From: Leptidea sinapis
Taxonomy: Eukaryota > Arthropoda > Insecta > Lepidoptera > Pieridae
NCBI RefSeq assembly: GCF_905404315.1
Contig: NC_066281.1
Coordinates: 11,808,001 to 11,872,000 of the forward strand
Length of the DNA: 64,000 nt
Direction of reading: 5' to 3'
Below are positions 1 to 10,959 of this stretch, one piece after another. The translations under genes were made by a program, and so were the position numbers. Below the pieces are notes generated by a model, which saw only the letters and a list, made by a program, of their open reading frames with translations, made no database searches and was not told the DNA's origin. The first letter of the stretch is position 1. Every line of letters begins with the position of its first letter.

Positions 1-428
1 AGTGTAAAAAAATATTGCATGTATAAAGCATAATCATAATGAGTTCATAAATTGCAGTAAAAAGCGCAGTTCCTGTAATTGGACCGGAGTGTTATTTTAT
101 ATCAAAGTAAAGTCAGTTCAGTGGCTTTCCAATAAAACCTTAAAAAATTGCACTATTTGATGTTAAGCTTTATGGTTCGTATATTTACTGGCATTTGTTT
201 TTTATGAAACTAATCCGGAATTATAATTACGTAAAAAATATATATTTTAAAATCAAAGAAATATGTTAAAGATTATCTAAGTTATTATGGATTGTGTATC
301 TTAAGATTATATAGAATATTATCAGTTCTGATTATATCACAATAGATCACTGTTTATGAAAAAAAAGGACAAAATATGAGCTCATGGGTCCCGGGTCGGC
401 TTAATAATAATATAAAATAATGGGTAAT
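1..428. other. Unassigned AT-rich spacer
   Basis: I see no gene, RNA or repeat that I recognise here. The stretch is AT-rich with only short, unconvincing open frames. Its right edge runs into the left arm of a Penelope-like inverted repeat. Confidence 0.5.
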
Positions 429-459
429 TGTGAGTGTAAATTCCGCTAATATTTGTACT

Positions 460-650
460 GAGTCTTTTTTTATGGAACATGAGGACAAACGAGCGTACGA
501 TTCACCTGGTGTTAAGTGTTCACTGCAAATCTCTGACAACACTAGAGGAATCACAGGAGCGTTGCAGACCTTTAAAGGAGGTCTATGTATTTTTTTTTCA
601 AGGTACCCATGTCGTATCGTCCCGGAAACACCACACAAGGAATAAGTATG
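460..650 (-). mobile_element. LINE 3'-end fragment (jockey-like family J)
   Basis: Read on the minus strand this is the C-terminal tail and 3' UTR of a non-LTR retrotransposon. It carries the family's landmarks: a VFPGRYDMGTFKK-like block (here GVSGTIRHGYLEKK) followed by a VCNAPVIPLVL-like block and an HLTPGESYARLSS-like tail. The same unit recurs near 11.5, 38.3, 43.1, 45.5, 47.6 and 52.2 kb. The reading frame is broken and 5'-truncated, so it is a dead remnant. Family naming is tentative; recognition rests on the longer copy at 45.3-45.8 kb. Confidence 0.6.
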
Positions 651-683
651 TAAATCTGAGTCTCGTTCTAGAACTTGGCAAGT

Positions 684-745
684 CGACATCTCCTTAGGAT
701 GCCTCGTGTAGAGCCGGAAACACGTGTCGAATTAGTTGAAGACAA
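684..745 (+). ncRNA. Decayed hammerhead-like motif, copy A
   Basis: This aligns with the intact copy at 38529. The core reads CTTAGGA where CTGAGGA is expected, so the conserved G is lost. Helix II is altered, with CCG before GAAA. The cleavage triplet GTC and the downstream AATTAGTTGAAGACAAATATT are kept. It should be inactive. Confidence 0.55.
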
Positions 746-821
746 ATATTAGCGGAACTCACACTCAAAATAACTAAAAAATTAGGATATTATTATCCCA
801 GGATTTCTGCAAAATAACGCC

Positions 822-960
822 TTTATCATCAGCCAGAAGACATCCACTTCCGGACAAAGGCCTCCCCCAAAGATATCCACAACGATCAGTTATGCGCTGC
901 CCTCATCCAACGTATCCGGCGATCTTGACCAGAATGTCGGTCCATCTTGTCCAATCCATC
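822..960 (-). mobile_element. LINE C-terminal fragment (family R)
   Basis: On the minus strand this shows the end of a LINE polyprotein: RWTDILVKIAG, a YVG(W) block, then a WGRPLSG-like block corresponding to WGEAFVQLW elsewhere. A close relative in plus orientation is at 20985-21110. The pattern (RW-D-I, AG-W, D-R-W, L-EAF) is the usual tail after the reverse transcriptase in RTE-like and related LINEs. Stops and frameshifts interrupt it. Confidence 0.6.
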
Positions 961-1421
961 CTACCTAAATAACCCCTAATTAAATACATTTTCTTAATAA
1001 TAATAGTAAACCAATTAACAGTTATCCTGATTCATATGAGATGAATAGGGATTACAGATAATTATCATTACTATTTCACCGTAGAATTGCTCATATCAGA
1101 GTAATTAATTGGCACCTTTTGACTCGCTTGTCTCTCAATAAAGTTGATTCGATTGGAGAATTCTAGGCAAATCTGATAAGTTTATTATTGATGATTGAGT
1201 GGATTGCGCTATAAGAGCCTTTTACGACTGACGGTAGCCTTCCCAGTTTTATTGGGGTCTATCCATAAACAGGATTGGAAGAATAATTAATAGAACTTCA
1301 GATTTATAAATGACTTTGTGTAAATAGAATTTATTACTTTACTTTATTTTAGTTTTAATAAACAAATTTTATCTCTCGTTAACAGAGTTCGTCTGTTCTT
1401 TTCTATGTTTTACAATTTATT
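961..1421. other. Unassigned AT-rich spacer
   Basis: No gene or repeat recognised. The text is ordinary AT-rich DNA up to the TTA that precedes the MITE at 1422. Confidence 0.45.
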
Positions 1422-1730
1422 ACGGCCGTTCCCAATATTCAGTCTTACTTGAGTTAAAAATCGTAACTATCGTTGACTTTTCTGTCCCAATAAATTTATC
1501 GACGGTAACTCACCTTATCCGCACACGCTGTCTGTCAATGGGACGACGTATAGCTTACCAGCGATAGAAGTTTGTATGGAAATTGCAATTCACGCGCCCC
1601 AATATAAGGCGATAAGAATGACTTATCGGGTATATTGGGACAATCTCAGATTATTGACAGCTAATTACTGACAGTAGATGGTAAAGAGTAATTTATCTCT
1701 ATCTGTAGATAGTATATTGGGAACTGCCGT
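1422..1730 (+). mobile_element. MITE family M1, copy 1
   Basis: About 309 bp with terminal inverted repeats ACGGCCGTTCCCAATAT on the left and ATATTGGGAACTGCCGT on the right (one mismatch). Four other copies occur at 4134, 19292, 32690 and 33640, with the same interior landmarks such as CGACGTATAGCTTACCAGCG. There is no coding capacity. The left flank is TTA and the right flank TAA, close to the 3-bp TWA target preference of PIF/Harbinger elements, but the duplication is not exact in this copy. Confidence 0.8.
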
Positions 1731-1949
1731 AAGAGTTCTAAACATGTATCGCTCTTATTCCATTAGATTTTTTTCAGCTTTGGATGTGTCCAGATCAATT
1801 TCATCTTTCACATTCAAAGTTTTATAGAAAGACTTACTAAAATCCGGAATATTCATTTTTCAAAGCTAAAAGCATTTCAGAGAATATACACAGCGTGTAC
1901 CAATTTTTAGATATCAACCTATTTTTTTTAATGTGTTCTAAAATATTCT

Positions 1950-2085
1950 TTGCTGGGAGACTTTCTTGTGCCGCAACTTCTCTCTCAGAGCGCCATTTGT
2001 TTCCGAAGCGGTGGAAGTGTTAGAAATGACCTCAAAAAAAAATTTAAAGAAGTCACTTTTGAGAAAATAAATGCCATTTTGACTT
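1950..2085 (+). mobile_element. LINE 3' tail (family K)
   Basis: A 3'-end fragment shared with 28.0, 30.1, 61.0 and 62.1 kb. Landmarks are CTGGGAGACTTTCTTG, GCGCCATTTGTTTCCGAAGC, GTTAGAAATGAC and a terminal AATAAATGCC. In better copies the part upstream encodes the last residues of a reverse transcriptase protein. Here only the 3' UTR is left. Confidence 0.65.
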
Positions 2086-3247
2086 TTTATTTTAACTTTT
2101 TCATATACTGTTATTAAACTAAGTTTACCGGCTTTTACATGATAAAACTTTAAGTTTAAATTTAAGTTATAAAATTGTTTTCTCGAAAAGTGAATTTTTA
2201 AATTGTTATGAGAATTAAATTCTTTAATCGTTAAAACCATTTTTGTATTTAACATTGCAATGTTTAAAAATGACCACTGTGGAAAATTTAAATGCAGATC
2301 TTGAAGCGAAACATCGCTTTGAAAACTTGAAACCCTTTCATGTATAGCAATTAATTAAAAAGATCAACAATTCGAGGTAAAGGCCGAGAACAAACGAACA
2401 ATTTGAGAAAATCAACACAAAAAAATATTAGCACTCTTATTTACCTACCATCATGGAATGATGATTACTTTTCGTTATGTTATGTAACGTTAAGAAGGCG
2501 TTAAATTAATATCAAGTATGGATTCATTTTTTTTTTCAAATTTTAAATTAATATCCGCTCGCGTCTATAATTAATTATTAATGAAAGTTGTTGAAAAAAA
2601 TGAAGTTAATTAACCATTTTTAAATTTATTATGTTATTTTTAAATAAGTCTCAATTCTTATTTTAGTCTTGTATTGTTTGAATAAATTAAACGCGTAAAG
2701 ATTTTCAAATCTTACTGATTAAAATAAAAATACTAATAATTAAGATGAATTTTGTAATATTTTTTGTGATATAAGTTTAAAAAAAAATATATTGTATTGT
2801 TATTCAGTTTATTGTGCATGTTAAATTAGCCTGTAAGTGAGTTATTTAGCTTCTATCATATATATAAGAAGTGTGTTTTAGAAGTAAGGATTAGAAGTGT
2901 GCAAAAGGTTGGCTTCCTATTAAATAATAAAATATTGGCTACACTCCGGCAGTGACGTCAGAAGTGAAAACTTGAACGTTGTGCATTTTTCAATATTTTG
3001 GAATGGTTCGGGAATAATTTCGCAAGAATTGCTTTATTTGTTAATATAAAAGTACTAATCATTTATGTGGTTAAATACAATATTCATTTATTACAATATT
3101 CATTTATTACAATATCGTACACAAAATAATGATAATTCATATTACATAAAAAAAGCACTTCAGAATTACTATTACAATTAATTTACAGTATAAAGTTTAT
3201 CTCGCAGAAAAATCAACTTTCATCCATAATAAACTGTAAAAATATTT
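2086..3247. other. Unassigned AT-rich stretch
   Basis: No gene recognised. It contains runs of A and T, and a less AT-rich patch near 2930-2990 with a CRE-like TGACGTCA at 2953-2960 that I cannot tie to any transcription unit. Confidence 0.4.
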
Positions 3248-3318
3248 CAATGCCGAGATTCGATCCCTCGACCTCGCGGTGTTTTGGCTTCGCAATCGCA
3301 ATAATTCAACCATTGATA
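3248..3318 (-). repeat. Possible tRNA-related SINE head
   Basis: On the minus strand a B-box-like GAGGGATCGAATCTC follows an A-box-like region containing CAATGGTTGAATT, at tRNA-like spacing. No clean cloverleaf closes, and no second copy was seen in the window. It is a weak call, either a decayed tRNA-derived SINE or chance. Confidence 0.25.
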
Positions 3319-4133
3319 AGTATCTTAAAGTTAAAATAGCCGAACTATAATAAGTCAAAAGTATGAATATTTCATTCATAACTCCAACGACTGTCTTACG
3401 AATTTTCGACCAGGCCACGTGTTTAAAATTTTATAGCCATCCCAAGAAAGGTGCTCAACGCCGCTAAAGAAGTTTTCACTTCAATCAATAAATAAATACA
3501 TAAAATTAAAGATGGACTAATCAACAATGAAGAAGAGCCTACTCCCACCAAACCACATAAAATTAACAAAAGATCTGCTGAACACATATTACCAAAATAC
3601 AAAGATTTATAAGGTTTAAATGAAATTAATGAACAAAATAAATAAATGCGACATTAAAAAGAATGTACTGGATCATAACAAACACTAAAATATTAACAAT
3701 TCAAATTGTAGATCTCGGCAAATGGTCGACGGTCTGCGAGCTGTGATTGTTTGCAAAAGTAATATTATATATTTACAGACACATTTCCTTTTTACGTCGT
3801 GCAAACAAAATCGCTACAGTATTGACTTTCTCGTACTTATGCGGAAAATGTTCGGAGTGAGTGCTACTTTCTCATAAAATTTAAGCACTTTTCCTGGAAT
3901 ATTGTTCCACGCTTCTTAACATCAGAAATCAGACAAAGCTAATACCGTTATAAAACATCCGTTGGTCCGTGGTATTCTTTAACATAAGGTGAAGCTTTCG
4001 TCCAGTATCAGTTTGGTATCGCGGTCGCTTGCTCAAATCATAATTATTTACTTAATCTATACATATATTTTTATTCAATGCAGGCTTTCTGTCAATCTTG
4101 TCTTACTGATGAACGTCAAAATCTAAATTATTT
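3319..4133. other. Unassigned stretch
   Basis: Nothing recognised. Short open frames occur in several phases without family motifs. Confidence 0.4.
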
Positions 4134-4445
4134 ACGGCCCCAATATTCAGTCTATCTCTTACTTGAGATAAAAATCGTAACTATCGTTGACTTTTCTGTC
4201 CTAATTAACTTATCGACAGTAACTCACCTTATCCGTACACGCTGTCTGCCAATGGGACGACGTATAGCTTACCAGCGATAGAAAATTCTATGGAAATTGC
4301 AATTCACGCGTCCCAATATAAGGCGATAAGAATGACTTTGAATAACGGTTTTATTGGGACAGTTTCAGATTATTGACAGTTAATTACTGACAGTAGAAGG
4401 TAGTAATTTATCTCTATCTGTAGATAGTATATTGGGAACGGCCGT
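4134..4445 (+). mobile_element. MITE family M1, copy 2
   Basis: About 312 bp, collinear with copy 1. The right terminal repeat ATTGGGAACGGCCGT is intact; the left one has lost a few bases (ACGGCCCCAATATTC). The centre carries a small divergence near 4338-4352. The left flank is TTTA, the right flank TCAATGG. Non-coding. Confidence 0.8.
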
Positions 4446-4446
4446 C

Positions 4447-4515
4447 AATGGATGCCTTAGACCTGAGAACGACGAAGGGCACAAGAACCTCAGCGGGGTT
4501 AATTTTCTTAGTAAA
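4447..4515 (-). mobile_element. LINE tail fragment (family L)
   Basis: The block GATGCCTTAGACCTGAGAAC through CTCAGCGGGG resembles 31184-31235, where the text is CAGACCTGAGAAGAATGGG then TTCAGCGGGG. There it belongs to a minus-strand insertion whose 3' end is a (TTTGAA)n tail. Only the inner part is present here. Confidence 0.4.
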
Positions 4516-5254
4516 TTTTTTTTACGGTTAATTTTATTAATTAAATAGCCTGAAGGCGGTCGCACCATTCCCACTCTGTGGTATCACTTAGAAAGTGATT
4601 TATGTTACGGTCAACTTTACTATATATTTTTTTGATACGATATGTCATTGTATATTATTTCATAGCAACAGCTGTTCACTAAATGCATATGAATGTTTAT
4701 ACAATACTAATAACAGATTACCAATTTCAGGTATTTGTCACAAACGTTTGGGTTTTTTGACTTTGGTTCTCTTGTGAATTTTTTTTATAAGATTTGATTT
4801 AACAAGTTTGCCGTATGCGAAATCAATGCGCGCGAAGTCGGGGTATTCGAAATTTAAAAGCTCACTAACTGTCAAATGCAACACATACAACTAATATATG
4901 TTCCATATTATAACGCTCATTTGCGGCATTATGTTTACAAAGTCTATTTCACCAACGACGCAGTTTGGTCGGAGCTGTCTATCGTAGATAACATACTTTA
5001 TTGTAACAAAGCTATGTTGCAGCCACTGCCAAGTGCTAAAAGTAGGAAAGTCGGTGAACGTTGTGGGCGGCCAACTCTCGACTTCCGGTTCCCGTCCCAC
5101 CCAACACACCCAAGCCGTTAGCTGAGTATTTATACGGCGAACAACTTTGAGATAATTAATATGGTTAGACGTTAATACGTGTTACTTTACTAAGGGCTTT
5201 AACTGAGGACGGTGTTGTGATGATGACGTTATAAGATTAAGAGCAAAAGATTTG
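4516..5254. other. Unassigned stretch
   Basis: No recognised gene. 5040-5115 is less AT-rich and open in both directions for 70-80 codons, but shows no family motif, so I do not call it. Confidence 0.4.
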
Positions 5255-5590
5255 ATAAACGGGTAAACATTTATTCAAACAAAACAAATCTTTTAACTAT
5301 ATTTACAATACTATGACTACATAAAATTAAAACTATCATTATGTGGAAGCGTACCAAGAATGCTAGCAGCATTTCCGCGTTGGAAAGCTAGGCTGATCCG
5401 TTGACCGAGATAGCTGCCAGCGCTTGGATTTCCAGTTGCCTTATTGAGGCGCGAAGATAGTATTTGGAACATTCTCCGGGCCCAGAGGGGCCCCACGGGC
5501 CAAGAGTCTTGACACCAAACGGCACAAAGATGTATGACTCACTGAGACCAACAGCGACGCTTGCCGTCTTCGGCAGTCGAATCACAAAGA
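5255..5590 (-). mobile_element. LINE C-terminal fragment with 3' UTR (family P), copy 1
   Basis: Minus-strand reading gives SESYIFVPFGVKTLGPWGP, the end of a protein I know from the 3' region of non-LTR retroelements in many invertebrates, where it sits downstream of the reverse transcriptase. The copy at 55086-55560 has the same SYIFV-FGVETLGPWG motif. The two also match across the 3' UTR (ATCATAGTATTGTAAATATAG). The copy is 5'-truncated, and after the GPWGP motif the frame runs into unrelated residues. Which LINE clade owns it needs a database search. Confidence 0.6.
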
Positions 5591-8534
5591 TTTGATTTGA
5601 TTTGTGTGTTAATTGTAATGGATAAACTCAAAAACCTATTAACTGATAACAAAAATTCAAAAGTAGAAGGCAACAAAACCAACGATGTAGTAAACAATAG
5701 TTATTGTGGCATTTACAAAATATTAGAGAATTTGATGAGAGATACACTAGAAATCTACAAATTCTCATTTGTTTTAGTACTAGTAGTATGTAAAATACTT
5801 ATTCTATAGCTTTTGTTAAATGTGACTGATGTGAAACAGTAGGAATCAATGATTTTTGAGTTTTCTATTATTAAACACCTTTATTTAAATATAATCAACA
5901 TTGCTCAAGCTTAAAGTTAGCCATGAATTGGCAAATGATTCAAAAATTTGTCACTTAAGTTGATTAGATTTCTAATTTAAATTGGTATGCAGCATAGAAA
6001 ATGAAATTGCGTCAGATAAAATAACGACTTTGCTGCTTTTTAACAAACGAGTAAATTTAAATGCATATTAGAAGCTAGCTCGTTCCAATTTTAATCTTTA
6101 TTAGGAAATCTCTCATACTTATAATTGGGATTAGAGAGACAAATAACTACTAGTAAGGACCGCCTGGTGGTAAATTATTGTCTTCATGTGATGTAGCTAC
6201 ACTTGCAAAATTTGTCGTGTTGTTATAAATGTCATATCAAAATAACAATAATAGCCTATTTTAACAACTCTATGTTTTTTTCATTGTAAGTAGAAATATT
6301 TCATGACTATTCATGATATATTTTGCTTTGATAAAGTTTCATTGGCAGGCCTTGTCATTTTAGCTGATTTCTTGTGTTGATTCATCCTAGATGATCCTAG
6401 AATAGTTCATCGTTTCCAACACTTTTATCCACATTAACTTCATAAATTTATGCAGTCAATCCAATTTCACACATTTTCTTAACATAATCAAACCAACCAA
6501 AGATTTTCTTACCAGTAACCGGATTTACCTCTTCTTTTACTCCACATCGCTTTATTACCTCACTGTTTCTAAATCTGTCTTTTTTTAAATTCATATAAAT
6601 ATACACCCATGAATCGAAAACAAATATTCATTGCTCATTATCATTGTAAGATTTGCACCTACTGGAACCTGGTACCCCATTCGCTGGCTTGCGACAGGGA
6701 TACTAGCCATTGGGCAGTATTCTTGTCGAAAGCCTACTTTATTATTACCAGAATGGTTTGTTTGTTGCTTAAAGATATCTTTAGGTTGAAGTTTAAGCAA
6801 ATTGCCTAATTTGTTTATTGCATACAAACTTTGTTATTGGTTTACGGAATAATAATGGGCTTACTAAGTAACTTTATATTTATAGAAATATGCTCTGACG
6901 AGCTACAAGATTGTAAGATCGTGCCATGAATAATAATTTCATTATTGACTAATAAGTTTAGTCCGGAGCATCTCGGCGTTCATGCACAACAAACCACAGA
7001 ACAATTACGAAGGGTAAGGCAATAAAGTTGTGGAACTAGAGGATTTCACAAAAAGCTAGTGTCTGATTTGAAAATGCTTGTTTGGTGAGTTACGTGCATA
7101 AGAAGTTTTATAGTGAAGTTTGCGATATATCTGAGACATCGGTCTATCTCAATATATTCAGAGAAACGTATACCCAATTGTTTATATAAAGAACATTTTA
7201 GTATCCCAAAATAATATACAATTTCTATGATTTTGGGTAAGGAAATGATTTAGATGATAGAAAACTAATTGAACGTAATTTTTGCATATTTTAATAAACA
7301 GCTCAATTTTTGAGTCAGCATAAATAAGGTATTTTTTTTAAACAAACAAAGGTATTTTTCGAAAAAAACATAAGTCTAGGTTATATTCTGGTCAAGCGAT
7401 TGATATCGATGACAAAGCATTCTAATATGACTAAGTGAAATGAGATTTTTCCCAAACTATTAATTTCAGTAAAAGTATTCCGAAATTGCAAACGGGCTGC
7501 ATCTTTTCCGTTTGCACGATGGGGGAACGCCGAGATAGTACAAAAATACATTCAACGTCTTAAAATTTAAAATTTTCGGCATGTAATACCTAATAATTAA
7601 TTAATTTTAATAATAATCAGGGAACTGCTGAAGAACCCATGGTACGGCCAATTTAATGAATATCCCGGGTAATGAGTCATAGCAAATCAATTCAAAAATT
7701 CAAATTAGGAGACGACCTTTTGCTCCCATGAGATCTAAGTGTGTTTAAACCTAAAAAAGAAAACTCAGTCAATTCTCTTTAGCCAAGCCAGGTTAAATCT
7801 TATTATTTACAATTTGTAACAAAATAGAGAATAATAAAGATATACCCCTCATCATTTGAGACATTTTTGCATTATTGATTTGCTGTTGTTGTTTTGGCCC
7901 CACAACTTTATGAGGGTAAATATTTGAATACCCCCAGGGTTTATTGTTTCCGATCAAACATCTGTAGAAGTAATAAAAGTAAGTTCCGATTTTACAATAG
8001 TTGATTCACTATCACTAAATTTATCACACTGTATTCATTATCTGTGTATCATAAGAATAACAACGTTGTTTTAAATAACTTTTCTAACATTGCCAATTTT
8101 TACCCTAGTACAAAAAAACTACTGGGCCTAGAAAGCTCAATTGTGGAACATTACGTTAATTTTATAACGTAAGCATTAAACAATTAAGAAAGAATTATAG
8201 GAAATTACAGCTTCATTAATATAAATTCTGTAAATAGAGGTCTTTGTTTGTATAAGCACTAGATATACTGATGAGCCATAATAAACTATTTAGATTCTTT
8301 TTGATATGAAATTTTGTATCGAAACTACCGTTCTGCTTAAAATCTTTGTAAATTAATAATAATCTTATCTTTCTGACAGCTAGTCCCGTATGTGAACCAC
8401 AGTACAGAATCAAACGGCTTATATAAATCTTAATTAAGCTGCGTGCGTTACTTATTTGTTGGGCATTGAATAAGACTGATCTATCTATCGCTTCGCTATG
8501 CCACAAAATAGAAAATCTTCAGTTCCGTGGGCTA
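5591..8534. other. Unassigned AT-rich stretch, no gene seen
   Basis: About 2.9 kb with no recognisable coding region, RNA or repeat. Open frames are short and overlap in several phases. A minus-strand 96-codon frame at 8216-8506 has no motif that I recognise. Confidence 0.45.
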
Positions 8535-8620
8535 TGCAACACTCGTTCTGGTAAGTTCAAGTTGACTAGAGGGGAGCGATTAGTCGAAGGCAAATTTATC
8601 AGAATTCACGATCATAATAA
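8535..8620 (+). repeat. Possible heavily decayed Penelope-like end
   Basis: The order of short blocks (ACTCGTTCTGGTAAG, GTTGACTAGAGG, TTAGTCGAAGGCAAATTTAT, CAGAATTCAC) mirrors the hammerhead-bearing repeat. However the CTGAGGA and GAAA core cannot be found, so this is tentative. Confidence 0.3.
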
Positions 8621-9090
8621 TTAAGTATAGGTTGATAAATGTTAATACTCTATAAACCACAGAACAAAAACAATTGCTATAATTGTAAAAGTATTTTGTT
8701 TTATTAACCCCGCATTAGTGAAGGTTTCACTGAAATCGTATATTGTCTTAAGCACACACGATTTTTTTAGTACTAAGCGATTTCAACTAATAATTTACAA
8801 GGAAATGTTATGTTCATTAATATGGCGTGACGCGGCAATATATATCAGCAATCTATTTAAATATCATGCCACCCTTAACTATATACATAAGAGCACTTTA
8901 GCTCAACAATATCATTAATAATATTAGCAATGTAGTGGCCTTACTGTCTGTGCTAGACATTCTCACTCAGAATAAGAATCTAACAATACAATGACATCGC
9001 AATCTTAGAATAAACAATTTTGTTATTAACATAGAATAAGTAAGCAGTTTGCTAATCTCGAAAGAGTTCTTTGTTATTGTAAGAGCCAGT

Positions 9091-9391
9091 TTTTTATTAA
9101 AATAAGGGACGAGACGAGCAGGACGTTCAGCTGATGGTAATTGAAACCCCTGCCTATTACAATGCAGTGCCGCTCAAGATTATTGAAAAACCCAAAAATT
9201 CTGAGCGGCACTACAACTGCGCTAGTCACCTTGAGACATAAGATGTCAAGTCTCAATTGCCCAGTAATTTCAGTAGCAACGCCCTATTCAGACCGAAACA
9301 CATTAATGCTTCACGGCAAAAAAAGGCGCCGTTGCGGTACCTATAATCTAGCCGCGATCCAGTGCAAAACCTCCCACTGGTAAAGTTGGTG
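9091..9391 (-). mobile_element. Short retroelement family A, copy 1
   Basis: A ~300-bp dispersed repeat. On the minus strand it ends in a LINE/SINE-like tail, CGTCCCTTATTTT followed by A-rich sequence. Landmarks are TTCTGAGCGGCACTACAA, a second AGTGCCGCTCA arm that forms a hairpin with it, and TTGCCCAGTAATTTCA. Eleven copies or parts occur in this window. It shows no tRNA promoter and no open frame, so I read it as the 3' end of a LINE or a SINE built on one. Confidence 0.7.
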
Positions 9392-9569
9392 TAAACAGAA
9401 TGAATAAGTTTATTACTAACAACAGAAAAAGTGTTTTAATTTTATGTCTTATTATTAATTTCAATGTGTTTCTTGTGTCTACTCATTCAGAGTTAAATTT
9501 ACGAAGAGTTTAAGATAAAAAAATTATTGAATCGGGCGTTTATTTACGGAAATCCATAATTATTCAAAC

Positions 9570-9790
9570 AATATGTTATGTTTTTAAAGTGATAACCCTC
9601 ACTTCTAGGATTAATACACAAATAAAAATTTAAAAACAAAATTTTATGAACGATGCGGGATTCGAACCCACGACCTCCGGCGTTCCGTGCTGGTGCTCTA
9701 ACCAACTGAGCTAACCGTTCGAGTACCGGCTCGTTATAAAATCCTGTTTGCTTTGTTCAACTCTCAAGTTGTGGCTTCATCTATTTGTGC
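9570..9790 (-). mobile_element. tRNA-derived SINE family S, copy 1
   Basis: Minus-strand SINE. The 5' leader GATGAAGCCACAACTTGAGA is followed by a tRNA-like head (9648-9720), then TTTTGTTTTTAAATTTTTAT and a tail containing GTGAGGGTTATCACTT. Further copies lie at 11.9, 12.3, 14.2, 22.5 and 24.4 kb. This copy has the best preserved tRNA part. Confidence 0.8.
9648..9720 (-). tRNA. tRNA-like head of SINE S copy 1 (not a functional tRNA gene)
   Basis: 73 nt that fold as a cloverleaf. The acceptor stem GAACGGT pairs with ATCGTTC (one G-T). The D arm is GCTC/GAGC, the anticodon stem CCAGC/GCCGG (one mismatch), and the T arm holds GTTCGAATC. The A box TAGCTCAGTTGG and B box GGTTCGAATCC are canonical for RNA polymerase III. 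The anticodon loop ACGGAAC lacks the universal U33, and the flanks are SINE sequence. I therefore take it as a SINE promoter. Confidence 0.6.
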
Positions 9791-9833
9791 ATAATTATTC
9801 AATTATTGTGACTTTTATTGAGTGTGAATTCTG

Positions 9834-9886
9834 CTAATTTTGTCACGTGTTTCGTCTCTACACGAGGCACCCTCAGGAGATGTTGA
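9834..9886 (-). ncRNA. Decayed hammerhead-like motif, copy B
   Basis: On the minus strand: AACATCTC, core CTGAGGG (last A lost), TGCCTCGTGTAGAGAC for helix II (one mismatch), intact GAAA, then CACGTGAC where GTGTC is expected. Two core changes make cleavage unlikely. The downstream family segment (AGCAGAATTCACACTCAA) is present. Confidence 0.55.
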
Positions 9887-10169
9887 CTCTGAGATTGAAA
9901 GTCACTTATGAAGGCTTAAGAACGCAAATCATGTCTGTATGTTATTTATTTCTTCCTTTTGATACTTTGGAAAAGGCCTCTTTCCACATTGGAAACTAAG
10001 TATCTGCTGAAAAAGTGCGATATTTTATGTTTTATAAACTGAAATTGTAATTAAAAATAATCAAATTGTAAAACGAATTAAACGAACTATGAAAAAAAAT
10101 ACGAAATACCACCCATGAGATACTGTGCGCGGAGTTTTCATAAAAATTAAATTGAGCAAATTACTTTTA

Positions 10170-10512
10170 TCTATACTAATATTATAAAGCTGCAGTGTTT
10201 GTTTGTTTGAACGCGCTAATCTCTGGTACTACTGGTCCAATTTGAATGATTCTTTCAGTGTTAGGTAGTCCATTTATCGAGGAAGGCTATAGGCTATGTT
10301 TTTTTTTTTCAAAATTAGGGATCCGTAATAAAATTGCTATTTTGTAACACAAGGTGTAAAATCGAAAACCTATTTTTGCGTGCGCTGCAAAAACTGTTGA
10401 CAATAGAACAAAATGATGTACAGGCTATAATATAGGCAATATTTTATTACTTATAAAACTATCGCGTGAATTATACTTTATATGGCAAAACAACGTTTGC
10501 CGGGTCAGCTAG
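10170..10512 (+). mobile_element. Non-autonomous Helitron
   Basis: 343 bp bounded by TCTATACTAATATTATAAAG at the 5' end and GCCGGGTCAGCTAG at the 3' end. It is inserted between A (10169) and T (10513), as Helitrons do. There are no terminal inverted repeats and no open frame. The interior has the common GGTACTACTGGTCCAATTTG and GGCTATAGGCTATG blocks. Confidence 0.8.
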
Positions 10513-10959
10513 TGTACGATAAAACCGTTTAACTAAGAAAGAACTCTCGAAGCTTAGTTATAAAACTATACATCAAATACTTTCGAAGAGCAGATATAAC
10601 TTAATTTGCATATTACATCGGGAACAGAATAGTAAACAATCTATTCGATGTTCTGTCTGAGATATTTTGCCAGACGTAGTTGACCAAAGCATTTATAGAA
10701 CATCGTCGTCGGAGAGTGCACTGAATGCGGGATAACGAGTTGTATGTCCTTGTATACGAGTATGTAGAACACTGAAATACTATGAGATTTGTATTTCATA
10801 AGAACAATATACCATCTTAGGACGATCTTAATAGGCGACAAGTTTCTTAGGAACTTGTTGGTCAAGTGGCTTTGCATGTTAATTATTTCACTGTTATTTT
10901 TTTATGTTTTTGAATAGTTTTAGGTTACAACCTAATCAGTTATTATATTTTATTTTATA
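10513..10959. other. Unassigned spacer between two Helitrons
   Basis: No gene recognised. A 78-codon minus frame (10641-10877) has no known motif. Confidence 0.4.

Larger units (their letters stand above)
429..772. repeat. Inverted arms of a Penelope-like terminal repeat around a LINE piece
   Basis: The bases at 429-457 (ending CCGCTAATATTTGT) recur as the reverse complement at 743-772 (beginning ACAAATATTAGCGG). Between them lie a LINE 3' fragment (460-650) and a decayed hammerhead-like motif (684-745). The right arm is the conserved segment that follows the hammerhead motif in the other copies of this repeat (for example 36009-36040 and 38581-38610), so I read both arms as ends of one Penelope-like family in opposite orientation. 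Confidence 0.5.

Noticed and set aside
354..689. 111-codon minus-strand gene
   Set aside because: The frame is made of LINE family J remains and a Penelope-like end; the same blocks recur in other frames elsewhere.
8269..8290. Hammerhead core at CTGATGAG
   Set aside because: No GAAA at the right distance and no pairing flanks.
9648..9720. Functional tRNA gene on the minus strand
   Set aside because: The cloverleaf folds, but U33 is missing, the flanks are SINE leader and tail, and five other decayed SINE copies share them.
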